DNA from: JALYUS01 sp038231255
Lineage (GTDB): Bacteria > Chloroflexota > Chloroflexia > Thermomicrobiales > JALYUS01
Direction: 5' to 3'
Length of the DNA: 52,007 nucleotides
NCBI GenBank assembly: GCA_038231255.1
Contig: JBBRLR010000024.1
Span: forward strand, 1 to 52,007
Shown here one piece after another: positions 32,473 through 42,000 of this stretch. The number at the start of each line of letters is the position of its first letter. The first letter of the stretch is position 1. The notes under the pieces were generated by a model, which was given only the letters and a program-made list of their open reading frames with translations, made no database searches and was not told the DNA's origin. The translations under genes were made by a program, and so were the position numbers.

Positions 32473-34809
32473 ATGGTGATAATCTCCCACGGTGTGATGG
32501 ACATCGAATCTGCGGACATAATCCCGAGACGTGCGGCCGCGTTCGGAGCGCATTTGCGGCAGCTGCGTGAGGCCGCCGGGTTCACGCAGGAGGAGCTGGC
32601 TGCGCGTTCCGGCCTGACGGCCAAGGCCGTTAGCGTGCTCGAGCGCGGGGAGAGGAAGCGCCCATATCCGCACACCGTGCGGGCGCTGGCGGACGCATTC
32701 GGTCTGTCCGACGACGAACGCGCGGTGCTCTTCGCCGCCGTACCGAAGCGAGGCCGCAGTACCGGCCGCGTCGGCCGGGCGGCGACCGGGGAGTCCAGCG
32801 TGCCATGGCCCGCAACGCCGCTGCTGGGACGGGAACGGGAGCTAGGGGAAGTGCGCATCTTCTTGCGGGAGGAGCGGCTGCTCACCCTCACGGGAACGGC
32901 CGGCGTGGGCAAGACCCGGCTCGCCATCCAGGTAGCACGGGATGCCGAAGCGCTCTTCCCGGACGGCGCGGCATTCGTTGCGCTGGCGTCGGTGCCCCAC
33001 TTTACCTCCGTGATTCCAACCGTGGCGCAAGTACTCGGCGTGAGGGAGCAGGAGGGTCAGACGCCGGGCGAGACCCTGCGTACGTACCTCCGGCAACGGC
33101 ACATGCTCGTGGTGCTGGACAACCTCGAGCATGTGCTTGAAGCGGCCACGGAGGTGATTGCGCTCATCGAGTCCTGTCCGAAATTGCACGTGGTGGCCAC
33201 GAGCCGGGCACCGCTCCGCGTCCGCGGGGAGCGGGAGTATCCGGTCCCACCGCTGGCGCTACCCCGCTCCACCGTATCCCCTCGCGTGGAGGAGGTCCGG
33301 GGTTCGCCCGCGGGCAGCCTCTTCGTCGAACGAGCCCGGGCGGCGTTCCCCGCGTTTGATCTCACTCCCGAGAACTGCGGCGCGGTTGCCGCGATCTGTT
33401 GGAGGCTCTCCGGATTGCCACTCGCACTTGAGCTCGTGGCGGCGAGGGTGCGATTTCTCGATCCCGCAACGCTCCTCGCGGGGCTGGACCGGGCACTATC
33501 GGTGAGTTGGGCACGGGACCTCGCGGGGCGCCATCGGACGATGTGGGCTGCGTTGGACTGGAGCTACGATTTGCTGTCCGAAGAGGAGCAGATCGTCTTC
33601 CGGCGCCTGTCCGTCTGCCGTGGTGGCTTCTCGCTGGAAACGGCAGAGGCGGTTGGCGTGTCGAGAAGTGTTGCCGCCGGGAATGTTGTGGAGATGCTCG
33701 GACGGCTCGTCGAGCAGTCTTTGGTCATGACCGATCGCGACGAGGGGAGCGGCAAGCTGCGTTACGGGATGCTGGAACCGGTGAGGCAGTACGCCCGGGA
33801 GAAGCTGAAAGCGGATGGGACGGATCATGAGACCGAACAACAACACTTCGCCTCCTTCCTGCACCTCGCGGAGCAGGCCGATCGGACCTACGGCCTGCTC
33901 ACCGGGATGAGGTTGACCGGCACGGACGGAGAAGCGTGGATCAACACGCTTGCTCGCGAGCACGACAATCTGCGTGCTGCGTTGCGCTGTGCCGAGGAGC
34001 GGGGCGATGTCACGCGCGGGCTCCGGCTCTGCGGCGCCATGAGCTGGTTCTGGTGGATGCGCGGATACTTCGGCGAAGGGCGCCGGTGGATCGAGCGGTT
34101 CCTCGAGATGGCCGGACAGAGCAGCGACGGGGTCGCGGACCAGGTGCTCGCCAGAGCACTGCTCGGATGCGGGATGTTGGCCCTGGGACAGGGCGATATC
34201 GTTCGATCCACGACGCTCATCGCGGAGGGGTTGATGACATACCGCAGGTGTGGGGACCCCGCCGGCATCACCGCCAGCAGCGCAGTGCTCGGCCAAGTCA
34301 AACGCGCCGCGGGTGACGACGATCAAGCACAGGCACTGAGCGAGGAGGCGCTGCACGTGAGCCGGACGCTGGACGATAACCGGTCTGCCGCCATTTCCTT
34401 GAGCACCTTAGGACACGTCGCCCGCCGCCGCGGCGATGTGCATCGAGCCGCCGACCGGTTCGAGGAGGCCCTGGCACACTTCGCGCGAGTCGGGGACAGG
34501 CGCGGCATCGCCTACTCCTTAGGCAACCTCGGCATCGTGGCGCTCGCGAGGGGCGAAGCCGAACAGGCCCGGGAATTGCACGAGAAAAGCATCCGCCTGT
34601 ACGAAGCGCTGCAAGACGAGGCGGGTCGCGGTTACGCACTGATCAACATCGGTGATGTCGCCCGTTTCCTGGGCGAGGAGCAGCGGGCCGTGTCTCTGTA
34701 CGAGGAGGCTTTGGCCGTGCATCAGAGACTGGGTGCAGCGAAAGGGATCGCACGCGCCCGCGAACGTCTCGACGCGGCGCAGGTCCGACGCAGCGACGAA
34801 CGGATATAA
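32473..34809 (+). CDS. XRE HTH-STAND ATPase-TPR regulator
   Basis: 778-residue signal-transduction ATPase. An XRE helix-turn-helix is at about 22-82 (GFTQEELAARSGLTAKAVSVLERGE), Walker A GTAGVGKT at 141-148 and Walker B MLVVLDNLEH at 211-220, with NB-ARC/winged-helix signatures LSGLPLALELVAAR and CRGGFSLETAEAV. TPR repeats such as AISLSTLGHVARRRGDVHRA fill the C-terminal 300 residues. Such proteins switch transcription when a ligand binds the TPR part. It is divergent from the cupin-LLM pair, its likely target. No clear ribosome site precedes 32473; the ATG at 32497 is also possible. Confidence 0.85.
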   Translation: MVIISHGVMDIESADIIPRRAAAFGAHLRQLREAAGFTQEELAARSGLTAKAVSVLERGERKRPYPHTVRALADAFGLSDDERAVLFAAVPKRGRSTGRVGRAATGESSVPWPATPLLGRERELGEVRIFLREERLLTLTGTAGVGKTRLAIQVARDAEALFPDGAAFVALASVPHFTSVIPTVAQVLGVREQEGQTPGETLRTYLRQRHMLVVLDNLEHVLEAATEVIALIESCPKLHVVATSRAPLRVRGEREYPVPPLALPRSTVSPRVEEVRGSPAGSLFVERARAAFPAFDLTPENCGAVAAICWRLSGLPLALELVAARVRFLDPATLLAGLDRALSVSWARDLAGRHRTMWAALDWSYDLLSEEEQIVFRRLSVCRGGFSLETAEAVGVSRSVAAGNVVEMLGRLVEQSLVMTDRDEGSGKLRYGMLEPVRQYAREKLKADGTDHETEQQHFASFLHLAEQADRTYGLLTGMRLTGTDGEAWINTLAREHDNLRAALRCAEERGDVTRGLRLCGAMSWFWWMRGYFGEGRRWIERFLEMAGQSSDGVADQVLARALLGCGMLALGQGDIVRSTTLIAEGLMTYRRCGDPAGITASSAVLGQVKRAAGDDDQAQALSEEALHVSRTLDDNRSAAISLSTLGHVARRRGDVHRAADRFEEALAHFARVGDRRGIAYSLGNLGIVALARGEAEQARELHEKSIRLYEALQDEAGRGYALINIGDVARFLGEEQRAVSLYEEALAVHQRLGAAKGIARARERLDAAQVRRSDERI

Positions 34810-35146
34810 CCGTCTGGCCTATTGTGCCTACAATCGGAATGGCAGCAGATTGTGGGGGATAACCACGCCACTCGCGTGCGTGCCCCCGGACTTTTTCACC
34901 AGGCTCGTACGTTAGAGCACCAACAAAGCAAAGACTGGAGCAGGGCGTATGCTCTTTCACGATGGTGATGGCGTGATAGCTGCGTAGGGGCGCGGGCACC
35001 CCTACGTAATGGCATCACGACCTGTCTACCGCGAAAGAGTATTATGCGTTCCCGGAGAAACCTCACCCCCGGCAGGTTGCAACCCTGTGTTACTCAGCAC
35101 TGGATTATGTAGGCAGGATTCCTGAGCCTGCGCTACCGATTCTGCC
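34810..35146. repeat. Nested palindromes in the gap after the STAND regulator
   Basis: CGTAGGGG (34983-34990) and CCCCTACG (34999-35006) form a perfect 8 bp stem. GCTCTTTC near 34949 and GAAAGAG near 35033 form an outer arm pair, and GTGATGGC/GGCATCAC lie between. A CCTCACCCCCGGC block follows at 35052, then a TGTAGGCAGG/CCTGCGCTAC pair at about 35108-35138. The gap holds no gene and looks like several palindromic elements in a row. Confidence 0.75.
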
Positions 35147-38100
35147 CTAAAGAGCCTCCACGGCCGGGATGCCGGTCGCGGCGATGGCGCGGTTGAGCAG
35201 GTTGCCTTCCTCCGCGAGCGCGTTTTTGAGGCGCATCAGTTGCTCGTCCAGCCGTTCGGAAAGGTCAGCGAAGGCTTCCTCGCTCTGGCGTGTCGGGACG
35301 TAATCGGCGCTGTCCACAGCGTCGAAGAGCGCGTTGAATTTCTCCTGCAAGCCGATAGGGAAGAGCATTGGGCTTTTGGAGCGGACATCAATCAATTCCC
35401 GCTCGACGGAGGCGAGTTCGTCCTTCAACTCCTTCGCTGCCGCGCGGACGGTGGCTGCTTTCCCGCCGCCCTCGTCATCCTTGAACCGCCCCTCCCATGT
35501 CTCGACCTGGCCGCGCACCGTGCGGATGCGACCGACAGCGCGCTGTGTTTCCGCGAGCCGGTCGCGCATGGCGAGTAACATATCCCTTTGAGTCGTGAGT
35601 TCCTGCGCGGTGGCCGTGATGCGCGGATCGGGGACGATTGCGACGGGCTGCGTGAAGGTCTGATTGCCAGCCGTCAGTTCCACGGTATACGTGCCGGGTA
35701 CGACCATCGGGCCGACCGACCGTTCCCAGACATTGAGATCGGGCGCCGCGATCGTTGGTACACCCGTGTAGCGCATATCCCAAACGAGACGGTTAAGACC
35801 GGCATGTGCCGGCGCCCCGTCCTGTTCTCCGCCGCTCACATACGTGCGGATCGTCGCGCCCGATTGATCCTTGATCGTTACCGCAACGCTGTCCGCAGGC
35901 GGCTCGGCGAGGAAATACTGGATGATGACGCCATCGGGCGGGTTCGCGCCGGCATTGACGTATTCGTTGCGCGTCGTGCCGTCCGGCCGCTTGACGGTCG
36001 TGTACGAGACGACGCTCGTCGCGGCGTGGGCATGATTGACCATCCCCGCGACCGGATTGCCGCCGAAGCCCTGGTGGATGCGCACGCGCACGGTCGGGCG
36101 CGGCGCGAAGAGGTGCGTGCTATCGCCCGTCGTGACTGCCGCGATCTGGCGGAAGGGCGTTACATCGTCGAGGATCCAGAAGGCGCGACCATGCGTCGCG
36201 ACGACCATATCCGTCCCCTTGATAACGAGGTCGTGGATCGGCACGAGGGGTATGTTGCCGCCGACGCGCTGCCAGTTGCCGCCATCATCGAATGAGACGT
36301 AGATACCGGTCTCCGTTCCCGCGTAAAGCAGGCCGCGTTGCTCCGGGTCCTCGCGGACGACGCGCGTGAAATCCCCGGCAGGGATGCCGTTCGTGATTGT
36401 CGTCCACGTCTTGCCGGAATCGGTCGTCTTGTACACGTACGGCGTCGTGTCGTCGCTCTTGTAGCGCGTCGCGGCGACGTAGGCGGTCGCAGGATCGTGC
36501 GGTGAGGGTTCGATGATCGAGATCAGCGCCCACTCCGGCAAATCGGGTGGCGTGATATTCGTCCACGTTTTGCCATTGTCCTCGGAGATGTGGACGAGGC
36601 CGTCGTCGCTGCCCGCCCAGAAGACGCCGGCCTTGTGAGGCGATTCGACCAGGGCGAAGATCGTGCAATAGACCTCCGCGCCGGTGTTGTCCCGCGTGAT
36701 CGGCCCGCCGGAGGATTGGAGGCGCGATGGATCGTTGCGCGTCAGGTCGGGGCTGATCGGCTCCCACGTCGTGCCGAGATCGGTCGAGCGGAAGACGCGG
36801 TTGCCGGAGACGTAGAGGGTGTTCGGATCGTGCCGCGAGAAGAAGATCGGGAAGGTCCACTGGAAGCGGTACTTCAAATCTCCCGCGCCGAGCGCCCAGC
36901 CGTACAGTTCGGGCCAGACGGTGATATTGCGCCGCTGCCCGGTGCGATGGTTGTAAAGGTGCATCCGGTCGTTGAAGGCGCGCGGGCCGATCGGGCCGGA
37001 GGCGACGACCAAATCGGGGTCGTCGTGCTTGACACCGATGTAGCCGCTCTCACCGCCGCCCGGCTCGAACCAGTCGCGCTCGTGAATTGCCCCCTCGACC
37101 GACATGCTCGGCACCGAGATCGCCGAATTGTCCTGCTGCGAGCCGTAGACGCGGTAGGGGAAGCGGTCGTCCGTCGTCGCGTGATACAACTGCGCGGTCG
37201 GCTGGTTGTAGAGCGTGGACCACGATGCGCCGCCGGTGTACGTCACGCACGCGCCACCATCGTCGCCCTTAATCATGATCTGCGTATTGTGCGGGGAAAT
37301 CCAGAGATCATGCTCGTCGCCGTGCTGCGACGGGTACTGTGTGAAATTCCGCCCGCCATCGGTGGACTTCCAGACGCCGTAATCGAGGCCCCAGACCGTC
37401 TCCGCGTCCTGCGGATCGGCGATCAGGTGGCAATAATACCAGGCGCGGGTGCGGAGGAAGGGCGCGTCGCTGACGCGCTCCCACGTTTCGCCGCCATCGT
37501 CGGTGCGGAACAATCCGCCGTCCTCCGCCTCGACAATCGCCCAGGCGCGATCCGGGCGTGCGGGCGACGCGGCGATGCCGATCTTGCCGAGGATACCCGT
37601 CGGCAAGCCGGGCTTGCGCGTCAGTTCCGTCCACGTCTCGCCGCCATCGGTCGTCTTCCAGAGGCCCGAATCCTCGCCGCCGCTGATCAGTTGGTGCGGG
37701 TAGCGCTGCGCCTGCCAGATGGAGGCATAGATGATGCGCGGGTTGTTCGGGTCCATCGCGATGTCGTGCGATCCGGCGCGGTCGCTCTTGTGGAGCACGA
37801 GTTCCCACGTCTCGCCGCCATCTGTGGAGCGATAAACGCCTCGCTCCGGGTTCGTTCCCCACGCGTGGCCGAACGCCGCGACGTAGACAATGTCCGGGTT
37901 CTTCGGGTGGATGCGAATCTTGCCGATATGACGCGTCGCGGCGAGGCCCATGTTCCGCCACGTCTTGCCGCCGTCGGTGGACTTATAAACGCCGTCGCCG
38001 TGCGAAACATTGCCCCGGATCGTCGCCTCGCCCGTGCCGACATAGATGACGTTTGGATCGGAAACCGACACGGCAATCGCGCCGACCGCCGCCGTGTTGA

Positions 38101-38290
38101 AGAAGCCGTCCGAGACATTGCGCCACGTCGTGCCGCCATCGTTGGTCTTCCAAACGCCGCCCGCGCACGCCCCATGATAATAGGTCATTGGGTCCGACAC
38201 ATCTCCCGCCACCGCGACGCACCGCCCGCCTCGGTGCGGCCCGATGCACCGCCATTCGAGCGATTCCAGCAAACTCTCCGTGACATTCAT
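35147..38290 (-). CDS. BNR/Asp-box repeat beta-propeller protein (VPS10/sialidase-like fold)
   Basis: 1047-residue protein with about ten Asp boxes of the form STDGGxTW, for example KTNDGGTTWRNV, KSTDGGKTWRNM and RTDDGGETWERV, building two propellers over residues 1-720. A beta-sandwich and a helical coiled C-terminus (QRDMLLAMRDRLAETQRAV) follow. Annotators often call it a glycosyl hydrolase or photosystem-assembly-like protein, but no sialidase catalytic set is clear. It has no signal peptide, unlike most secreted relatives. The start at 38290 lacks a strong ribosome site. Confidence 0.8.
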   Translation of the reverse strand: MNVTESLLESLEWRCIGPHRGGRCVAVAGDVSDPMTYYHGACAGGVWKTNDGGTTWRNVSDGFFNTAAVGAIAVSVSDPNVIYVGTGEATIRGNVSHGDGVYKSTDGGKTWRNMGLAATRHIGKIRIHPKNPDIVYVAAFGHAWGTNPERGVYRSTDGGETWELVLHKSDRAGSHDIAMDPNNPRIIYASIWQAQRYPHQLISGGEDSGLWKTTDGGETWTELTRKPGLPTGILGKIGIAASPARPDRAWAIVEAEDGGLFRTDDGGETWERVSDAPFLRTRAWYYCHLIADPQDAETVWGLDYGVWKSTDGGRNFTQYPSQHGDEHDLWISPHNTQIMIKGDDGGACVTYTGGASWSTLYNQPTAQLYHATTDDRFPYRVYGSQQDNSAISVPSMSVEGAIHERDWFEPGGGESGYIGVKHDDPDLVVASGPIGPRAFNDRMHLYNHRTGQRRNITVWPELYGWALGAGDLKYRFQWTFPIFFSRHDPNTLYVSGNRVFRSTDLGTTWEPISPDLTRNDPSRLQSSGGPITRDNTGAEVYCTIFALVESPHKAGVFWAGSDDGLVHISEDNGKTWTNITPPDLPEWALISIIEPSPHDPATAYVAATRYKSDDTTPYVYKTTDSGKTWTTITNGIPAGDFTRVVREDPEQRGLLYAGTETGIYVSFDDGGNWQRVGGNIPLVPIHDLVIKGTDMVVATHGRAFWILDDVTPFRQIAAVTTGDSTHLFAPRPTVRVRIHQGFGGNPVAGMVNHAHAATSVVSYTTVKRPDGTTRNEYVNAGANPPDGVIIQYFLAEPPADSVAVTIKDQSGATIRTYVSGGEQDGAPAHAGLNRLVWDMRYTGVPTIAAPDLNVWERSVGPMVVPGTYTVELTAGNQTFTQPVAIVPDPRITATAQELTTQRDMLLAMRDRLAETQRAVGRIRTVRGQVETWEGRFKDDEGGGKAATVRAAAKELKDELASVERELIDVRSKSPMLFPIGLQEKFNALFDAVDSADYVPTRQSEEAFADLSERLDEQLMRLKNALAEEGNLLNRAIAATGIPAVEAL

Positions 38291-38380
38291 CGCGCTTCCC
38301 CTTTCCTTCTCAGCCCCGCCGGATCAAGTCCCGCCATCATAGACATTTTTTCGCATCCTTGCCTACAAGAAGCGCGATGG

Positions 38381-38620
38381 ATGCCGGAGAACCGACCTGC
38401 TACACAGCTCAGTCCGCAAGCGATTGCGCCGGCCAAAGACTTTGTTGTCTATATCGCCATCGGCGCCGCCAGTTTGAGGATCGAAGCCCATCCCTATTAC
38501 ATTGGCCCCGTCCCGGATGGCGGCGTTCACATCGAGTGGCGACGAGACGGGCGGGAAATCCAGGTCGAGGTTCGACCGAATCAGACGCTCGGCTGTCTCG
38601 TAATCAAACAGCATGACACC
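38381..38620 (+). pseudogene. Remnant of a small VGPxPDGG-type hypothetical protein gene
   Basis: One plus-strand frame reads LSPQAIAPAKDFVVYIA, then IGPVPDGGVHIEWRRDGREI and VEVRPNQTLG. This is the order seen in short uncharacterised proteins often found near toxin-antitoxin loci (SPEAI-helix, VGPxPDGG, hydrophobic IEW strand). The usual WDGYGA start is replaced by unrelated sequence, and the frame runs past the expected end into the GH2 gene. It is the only content in the 430-base gap 38291-38720. The opposite-strand ORF here looks spurious. Confidence 0.5.
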
Positions 38621-38720
38621 CAACGCGATAGGGAACACCGAGAAGATGTTCCGCTGGTCGGGATGCTGTGGCTAATCGCCGTACATTCGTTGCCATCGCG
38701 CAACGAAAGGGGCCGCGTAC

Positions 38721-40634
38721 TCAACCCGTCGGTGTCTCAAATGGGGTGATTTCCGCCGCCGTCTGGATGCTCGTGAAGATTTCCGCTGGGACGGCTTTGG
38801 AAAGGCGGGTCGTGATCGCGCGGATCGCGTCGGGGTCGAGTTTCGTCGTGCGGGATTCGGTGAGCAGGCCATTGGTTTCTTGCAGCGTGTCGGTCAGTTG
38901 CGTGTAGCAGAAGCCGGCAATTGTCGGGCTGTCGAGGATCGCGTCGAGTAGTTCGGCGTACTTCGCGAGGAATGCCTCTTGTGAGGTGACGGTGCCGTAA
39001 CCGAACCAACGCGTCCCCTGCGTCGGCGCGTAGCCGATGCCGCCGCACTCGGTCAGCATGATCGGCTCGCCCGCGCGGTGCGCGTCCGGCAGGGCGATGG
39101 TGCGGTACTGCGGCTGCGTTTGCTCAATCGTACGTTCGACGGCATCCGGCGTGCCGTACCGATCGCGCAGCGTCGCGCCATCGAGCGCGTAGTCGTGGAT
39201 CCCCCATACATCGGTGGCGAGATGCTCCCAGCCGTCGTTGCCGATCACGGGGCGCGTCGGATCGAGGGCGTGGGTGAGGTGGTAGAGCGCGCGGACGTAG
39301 TGTTGCTGGCTCGGGTCCCGCGTCAGGGCCGGGACGCCCCAACTCTCGTTCAGCGGCACCCAGGTGACGATGCACGGATGGTTGTAGTCGCGCCGCACGA
39401 CATCCAGCCACTCGCGCGTCAGCCGCTCGACGGCGGTTGCATCGAAGACATAGGCATTCGCCATCTCGCCCCAGACGAGCAGGCCGAGCCGGTCGCACCA
39501 GTAGAGGAAGCGCGGGTCTTCCACTTTCTGATGGATGCGCACGCCGTTGAAGCCGAGCGACTTGATGAGTTCCACCTCGCGGCGGAGTGCGTCGGCATCG
39601 GGCGCGGCAAGGTGCGACGCGGGCCAGTACCCTTGTTCGAGGACGAGGCGCAGGTAGTAGGGGCGACCATTGAGCAGGAACCGCCCGTGCGTGAACGCCG
39701 CGCTTCGCAGCCCGAGGTAGCTCTGGACGGTATCAATGGCCTCCGTGTCGTCGTGGAGCGTCAGTGCTGCGTCAACAAGATTTGGGTTCACGGGCGTCCA
39801 GAGCACGGTTGTCTGGCTCATCGCGGTGTTGCCCATGTCCAGCCCGATGGCATAGCGGATCACGGCGCGCTCGGCGATGACGGAGAGGTCCGCCAGCATC
39901 GCACCGCGCAGCGCGAGGCGGATATGCAGGCGCACCGGGCGATCGGGCGCGCGGTTCAGCGTCACCTGCACGCCGAGCAACCCCCGGTCGAGATCGGGTG
40001 TCCAGCGTATCTCGGCGATGTGCAGGGGCGGGACGGGTTCGAGCCAGACGGGCTGCCAGATGCCGGTCGTTCGGTGGTACCAGATGCGGTGCGGCTCTGG
40101 CTCCCAGTCCTGCTTGCCGCGCGGCTGTGTCAGGTCGGTCGGCTGATCCTCGGCGCGCACGACGACCACCTGCTCGGCGTCGTTGGCGCGCAGGGTGGCG
40201 GTGATGTCGGCGCTGAACGGTGTTTGCCCACCTTCATGCACGGCGACGAGGCTGCCGTTCACCCAGACCTGCGCTCGGTAATCCACCGCGCCGAAGTGGA
40301 GCAGGAGCTGCCCGGCGCGATCCTCCGGCGCGACGGTGAAGACACGCCGGTACCAGGCGACGGGATGGAAGGCGGTCTCGCCGATGCCGCTGGCGCGCGA
40401 CTCCGGCGGGAAGGGAACCTCAATAATCCGGTCGAATCGTTCGGGCGTCTCCGCCCATCGTTCGATCACGCCGACATCGCGGTCGTCGTACGCGAACTGC
40501 CACGGGCCGCAAAGGTCGGTCCAGCGCGCACGTGTCAGTTGCGGGCGGGGATGGAGCGCCGCCGAAGACTGCCCGGTATCCGGTGGTAACGACGCATGCA
40601 CGTTTACGCGCTCTCCCTTCTCTGCTTTCCCCAT
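38721..40634 (-). CDS. Glycoside hydrolase family 2 protein (beta-glycosidase)
   Basis: Retaining beta-glycosidase of 637 residues. A jelly-roll sugar-binding domain is at about 40-200 (VAWYRRVFT, AQVWVNGSLVAVHEGGQTPF), an immunoglobulin-like domain at 205-310 and the barrel from 315. The acid/base is Glu430 in WVPLNESWG and the nucleophile Glu529 in MLTECGG. The sugar could be galactose, glucuronate or mannose. No signal peptide, so it is probably cytoplasmic. A GTG at 40607 with GGGAG upstream is an alternative start. Confidence 0.9.
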   Translation of the reverse strand: MGKAEKGERVNVHASLPPDTGQSSAALHPRPQLTRARWTDLCGPWQFAYDDRDVGVIERWAETPERFDRIIEVPFPPESRASGIGETAFHPVAWYRRVFTVAPEDRAGQLLLHFGAVDYRAQVWVNGSLVAVHEGGQTPFSADITATLRANDAEQVVVVRAEDQPTDLTQPRGKQDWEPEPHRIWYHRTTGIWQPVWLEPVPPLHIAEIRWTPDLDRGLLGVQVTLNRAPDRPVRLHIRLALRGAMLADLSVIAERAVIRYAIGLDMGNTAMSQTTVLWTPVNPNLVDAALTLHDDTEAIDTVQSYLGLRSAAFTHGRFLLNGRPYYLRLVLEQGYWPASHLAAPDADALRREVELIKSLGFNGVRIHQKVEDPRFLYWCDRLGLLVWGEMANAYVFDATAVERLTREWLDVVRRDYNHPCIVTWVPLNESWGVPALTRDPSQQHYVRALYHLTHALDPTRPVIGNDGWEHLATDVWGIHDYALDGATLRDRYGTPDAVERTIEQTQPQYRTIALPDAHRAGEPIMLTECGGIGYAPTQGTRWFGYGTVTSQEAFLAKYAELLDAILDSPTIAGFCYTQLTDTLQETNGLLTESRTTKLDPDAIRAITTRLSKAVPAEIFTSIQTAAEITPFETPTG

Positions 40635-40730
40635 GCCTCACGCGCATGATCGTATCACGACCGGGCGAGGTTGGGCGAAGGAAGCGTCTCCGGCCCACGC
40701 CGGACCTGCGGCAGCACTGTTCTTGCGCGC

Positions 40731-41112
40731 ACGGCGGGCTTCATGGAATCGCTGGGCTTGCAACCCGGTACGTACTGGGGGAAGAGCGGCCGCCTTGTCC
40801 GAGACAAGCGGCATCCTCACCACCCTCGGGTTGCTCCATCCACTCGGCCCGCTCGGCACGATGGCGGCGATGACGATAGCGACGGCGAAGGCGCACTGGG
40901 GCAAGCCAATCTGGGCGGGCGGCGCGGAATTGCCCGTGACGAACATCGCGGCGGCGCTCGCGCTGATGCTGACTGGGCCGGGGATGTACTCACTCGATCA
41001 GGCGTTCGGCATCAAGTTGCCGCGCCCGCTGGTGATCGCGGCAATTCTCGCGGCGGCGGGGGCAGTCGTGTACGGCATCGTCACGCCTCCCGCCGATCAG
41101 CAGGGCACATAA
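40731..41112 (+). pseudogene. DoxX-family membrane protein gene, frameshifted and 5'-truncated
   Basis: TAGFMESLGLQPGTYWG in one frame (40731-40781) is followed, one frame over, by AALSETSGILTTLGLLHPLG, HWGKPIWAGGAELPVTNIAA and LTGPGMYSLDQAFG to TAA at 41110. These are consecutive parts of a DoxX protein, so a frameshift lies near 40780-40785. The first helix and start codon are absent upstream. DoxX proteins are small four-helix membrane proteins linked to thiol-oxidant balance. A sequencing error could explain the shift but not the missing start. Confidence 0.75.
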
Positions 41113-41154
41113 GCGCCGCAACCGGTACGCTATCGCAGACTGTTCGATAGCGCG

Positions 41155-41682
41155 CTAATAGCCCTGCTGGGGAAGCCCCGGCAGGACGTCGGGCAAATCA
41201 ATCGTCTCGGGCTGCTCGTGCGAGTACATGAACAGTGCGGAGAGGGGGCCGTCCCCGATGTTCTCCAGCCAATGTATCCAGCCGGCGGGTTGGTAGGCCA
41301 CCTCGCCTGCGGTGACTTCAAACACATGTTTCTCGCCCGCCGGGCCGATCAGCCCCACCCGTGCCGTCCCCATAGCGATGTAACTGATCTCGTTGGCATT
41401 GGTGTGCAGGTGCGGCTGGCGGATCGCGTGCGGATCGAGCTGTAGCGAGAAGCTCGCCACCCCGCGCAGGATCGGGAAGGCCGCCTTGTTAGCCCGATGT
41501 ACCATCCCGCCCGTGATGGGGGAGGCGGTTGCCCCGACGAGGCTGAACTTGTAGGGCTCGGCCTCCGCCGCGCGCACCTCGGGGGGCTGGCTACTGGCCT
41601 GCGGGGCGGCGAGCAGGGCGCGGGGTGTGGCGAGGGCAACGCCCCCGGCGACGACGAATGAGCGACGGGAGAGCCTGGGCAT
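41155..41682 (-). CDS. Tat-exported cupin protein
   Basis: 175 residues. The N-terminus MPRLSRRSFVVAGGVALA has a twin-arginine motif followed by a hydrophobic stretch, so it is exported folded. The mature part is a single cupin: QPHLHTNANEISYIAMGTARV is motif one and GEVAYQPAGWIHWLENIG motif two. These fit oxalate-decarboxylase-like cupins with a metal site. The ATG at 41682 has GAGGAGG eight bases upstream. Substrate unknown. Confidence 0.8.
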   Translation of the reverse strand: MPRLSRRSFVVAGGVALATPRALLAAPQASSQPPEVRAAEAEPYKFSLVGATASPITGGMVHRANKAAFPILRGVASFSLQLDPHAIRQPHLHTNANEISYIAMGTARVGLIGPAGEKHVFEVTAGEVAYQPAGWIHWLENIGDGPLSALFMYSHEQPETIDLPDVLPGLPQQGY

Positions 41683-41780
41683 GGGTTTCCTCCTCGTGCG
41701 TGGGGCGATGAGAGCAGTGCGCGACAACCATTGAAACGCGAATCAGCAGGCATTGGTTCCGCCCCGCGATGTGACCTGCA

Positions 41781-41845
41781 TGCTGGCGCGAGACCGACAA
41801 TACAACGCGCGCTAGCGCATAGCGGGGAAGTCCCCGGCGCCAGCA
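41781..41845. promoter_or_regulatory. Inverted repeat in the leader of the Tat-cupin gene
   Basis: In the 318-base gap 41683-42000, TGCTGGCGC (41781-41789) pairs with GCGCCAGCA (41837-41845). The perfect palindrome GCGCTAGCGC (41809-41818) lies between them. Upstream on the minus strand is TTGACA (about 41895-41890), a -35-like box without a good -10. The whole may be an operator or leader hairpin for the cupin gene. Confidence 0.5.
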
Positions 41846-42000
41846 CGTTTGCCATGTTTCTATATCCTTGTTAGTGTATACCCTTGTGTCAAGTAAGGAC
41901 AGCGAATCGGTCTGTCACGGATAGTTTGATTGGTGACGCCGGAGCAGGCGTGTGAACAGCACCGGTATACTTTCGCTGATCCCCCTTTGCTGCGCGGTAT

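Noticed and set aside
38363..38638. Minus-strand ORF starting MFPIALGVMLFDYE
   Set aside because: The plus strand carries a recognisable VGPxPDGG pattern over the same bases, and this ORF has no ribosome site or known motif.
36590..38749. 719-codon plus-strand frame opposite the BNR protein
   Set aside because: Only the last part, from 38381, resembles a protein; the rest is antisense to the Asp-box repeats.
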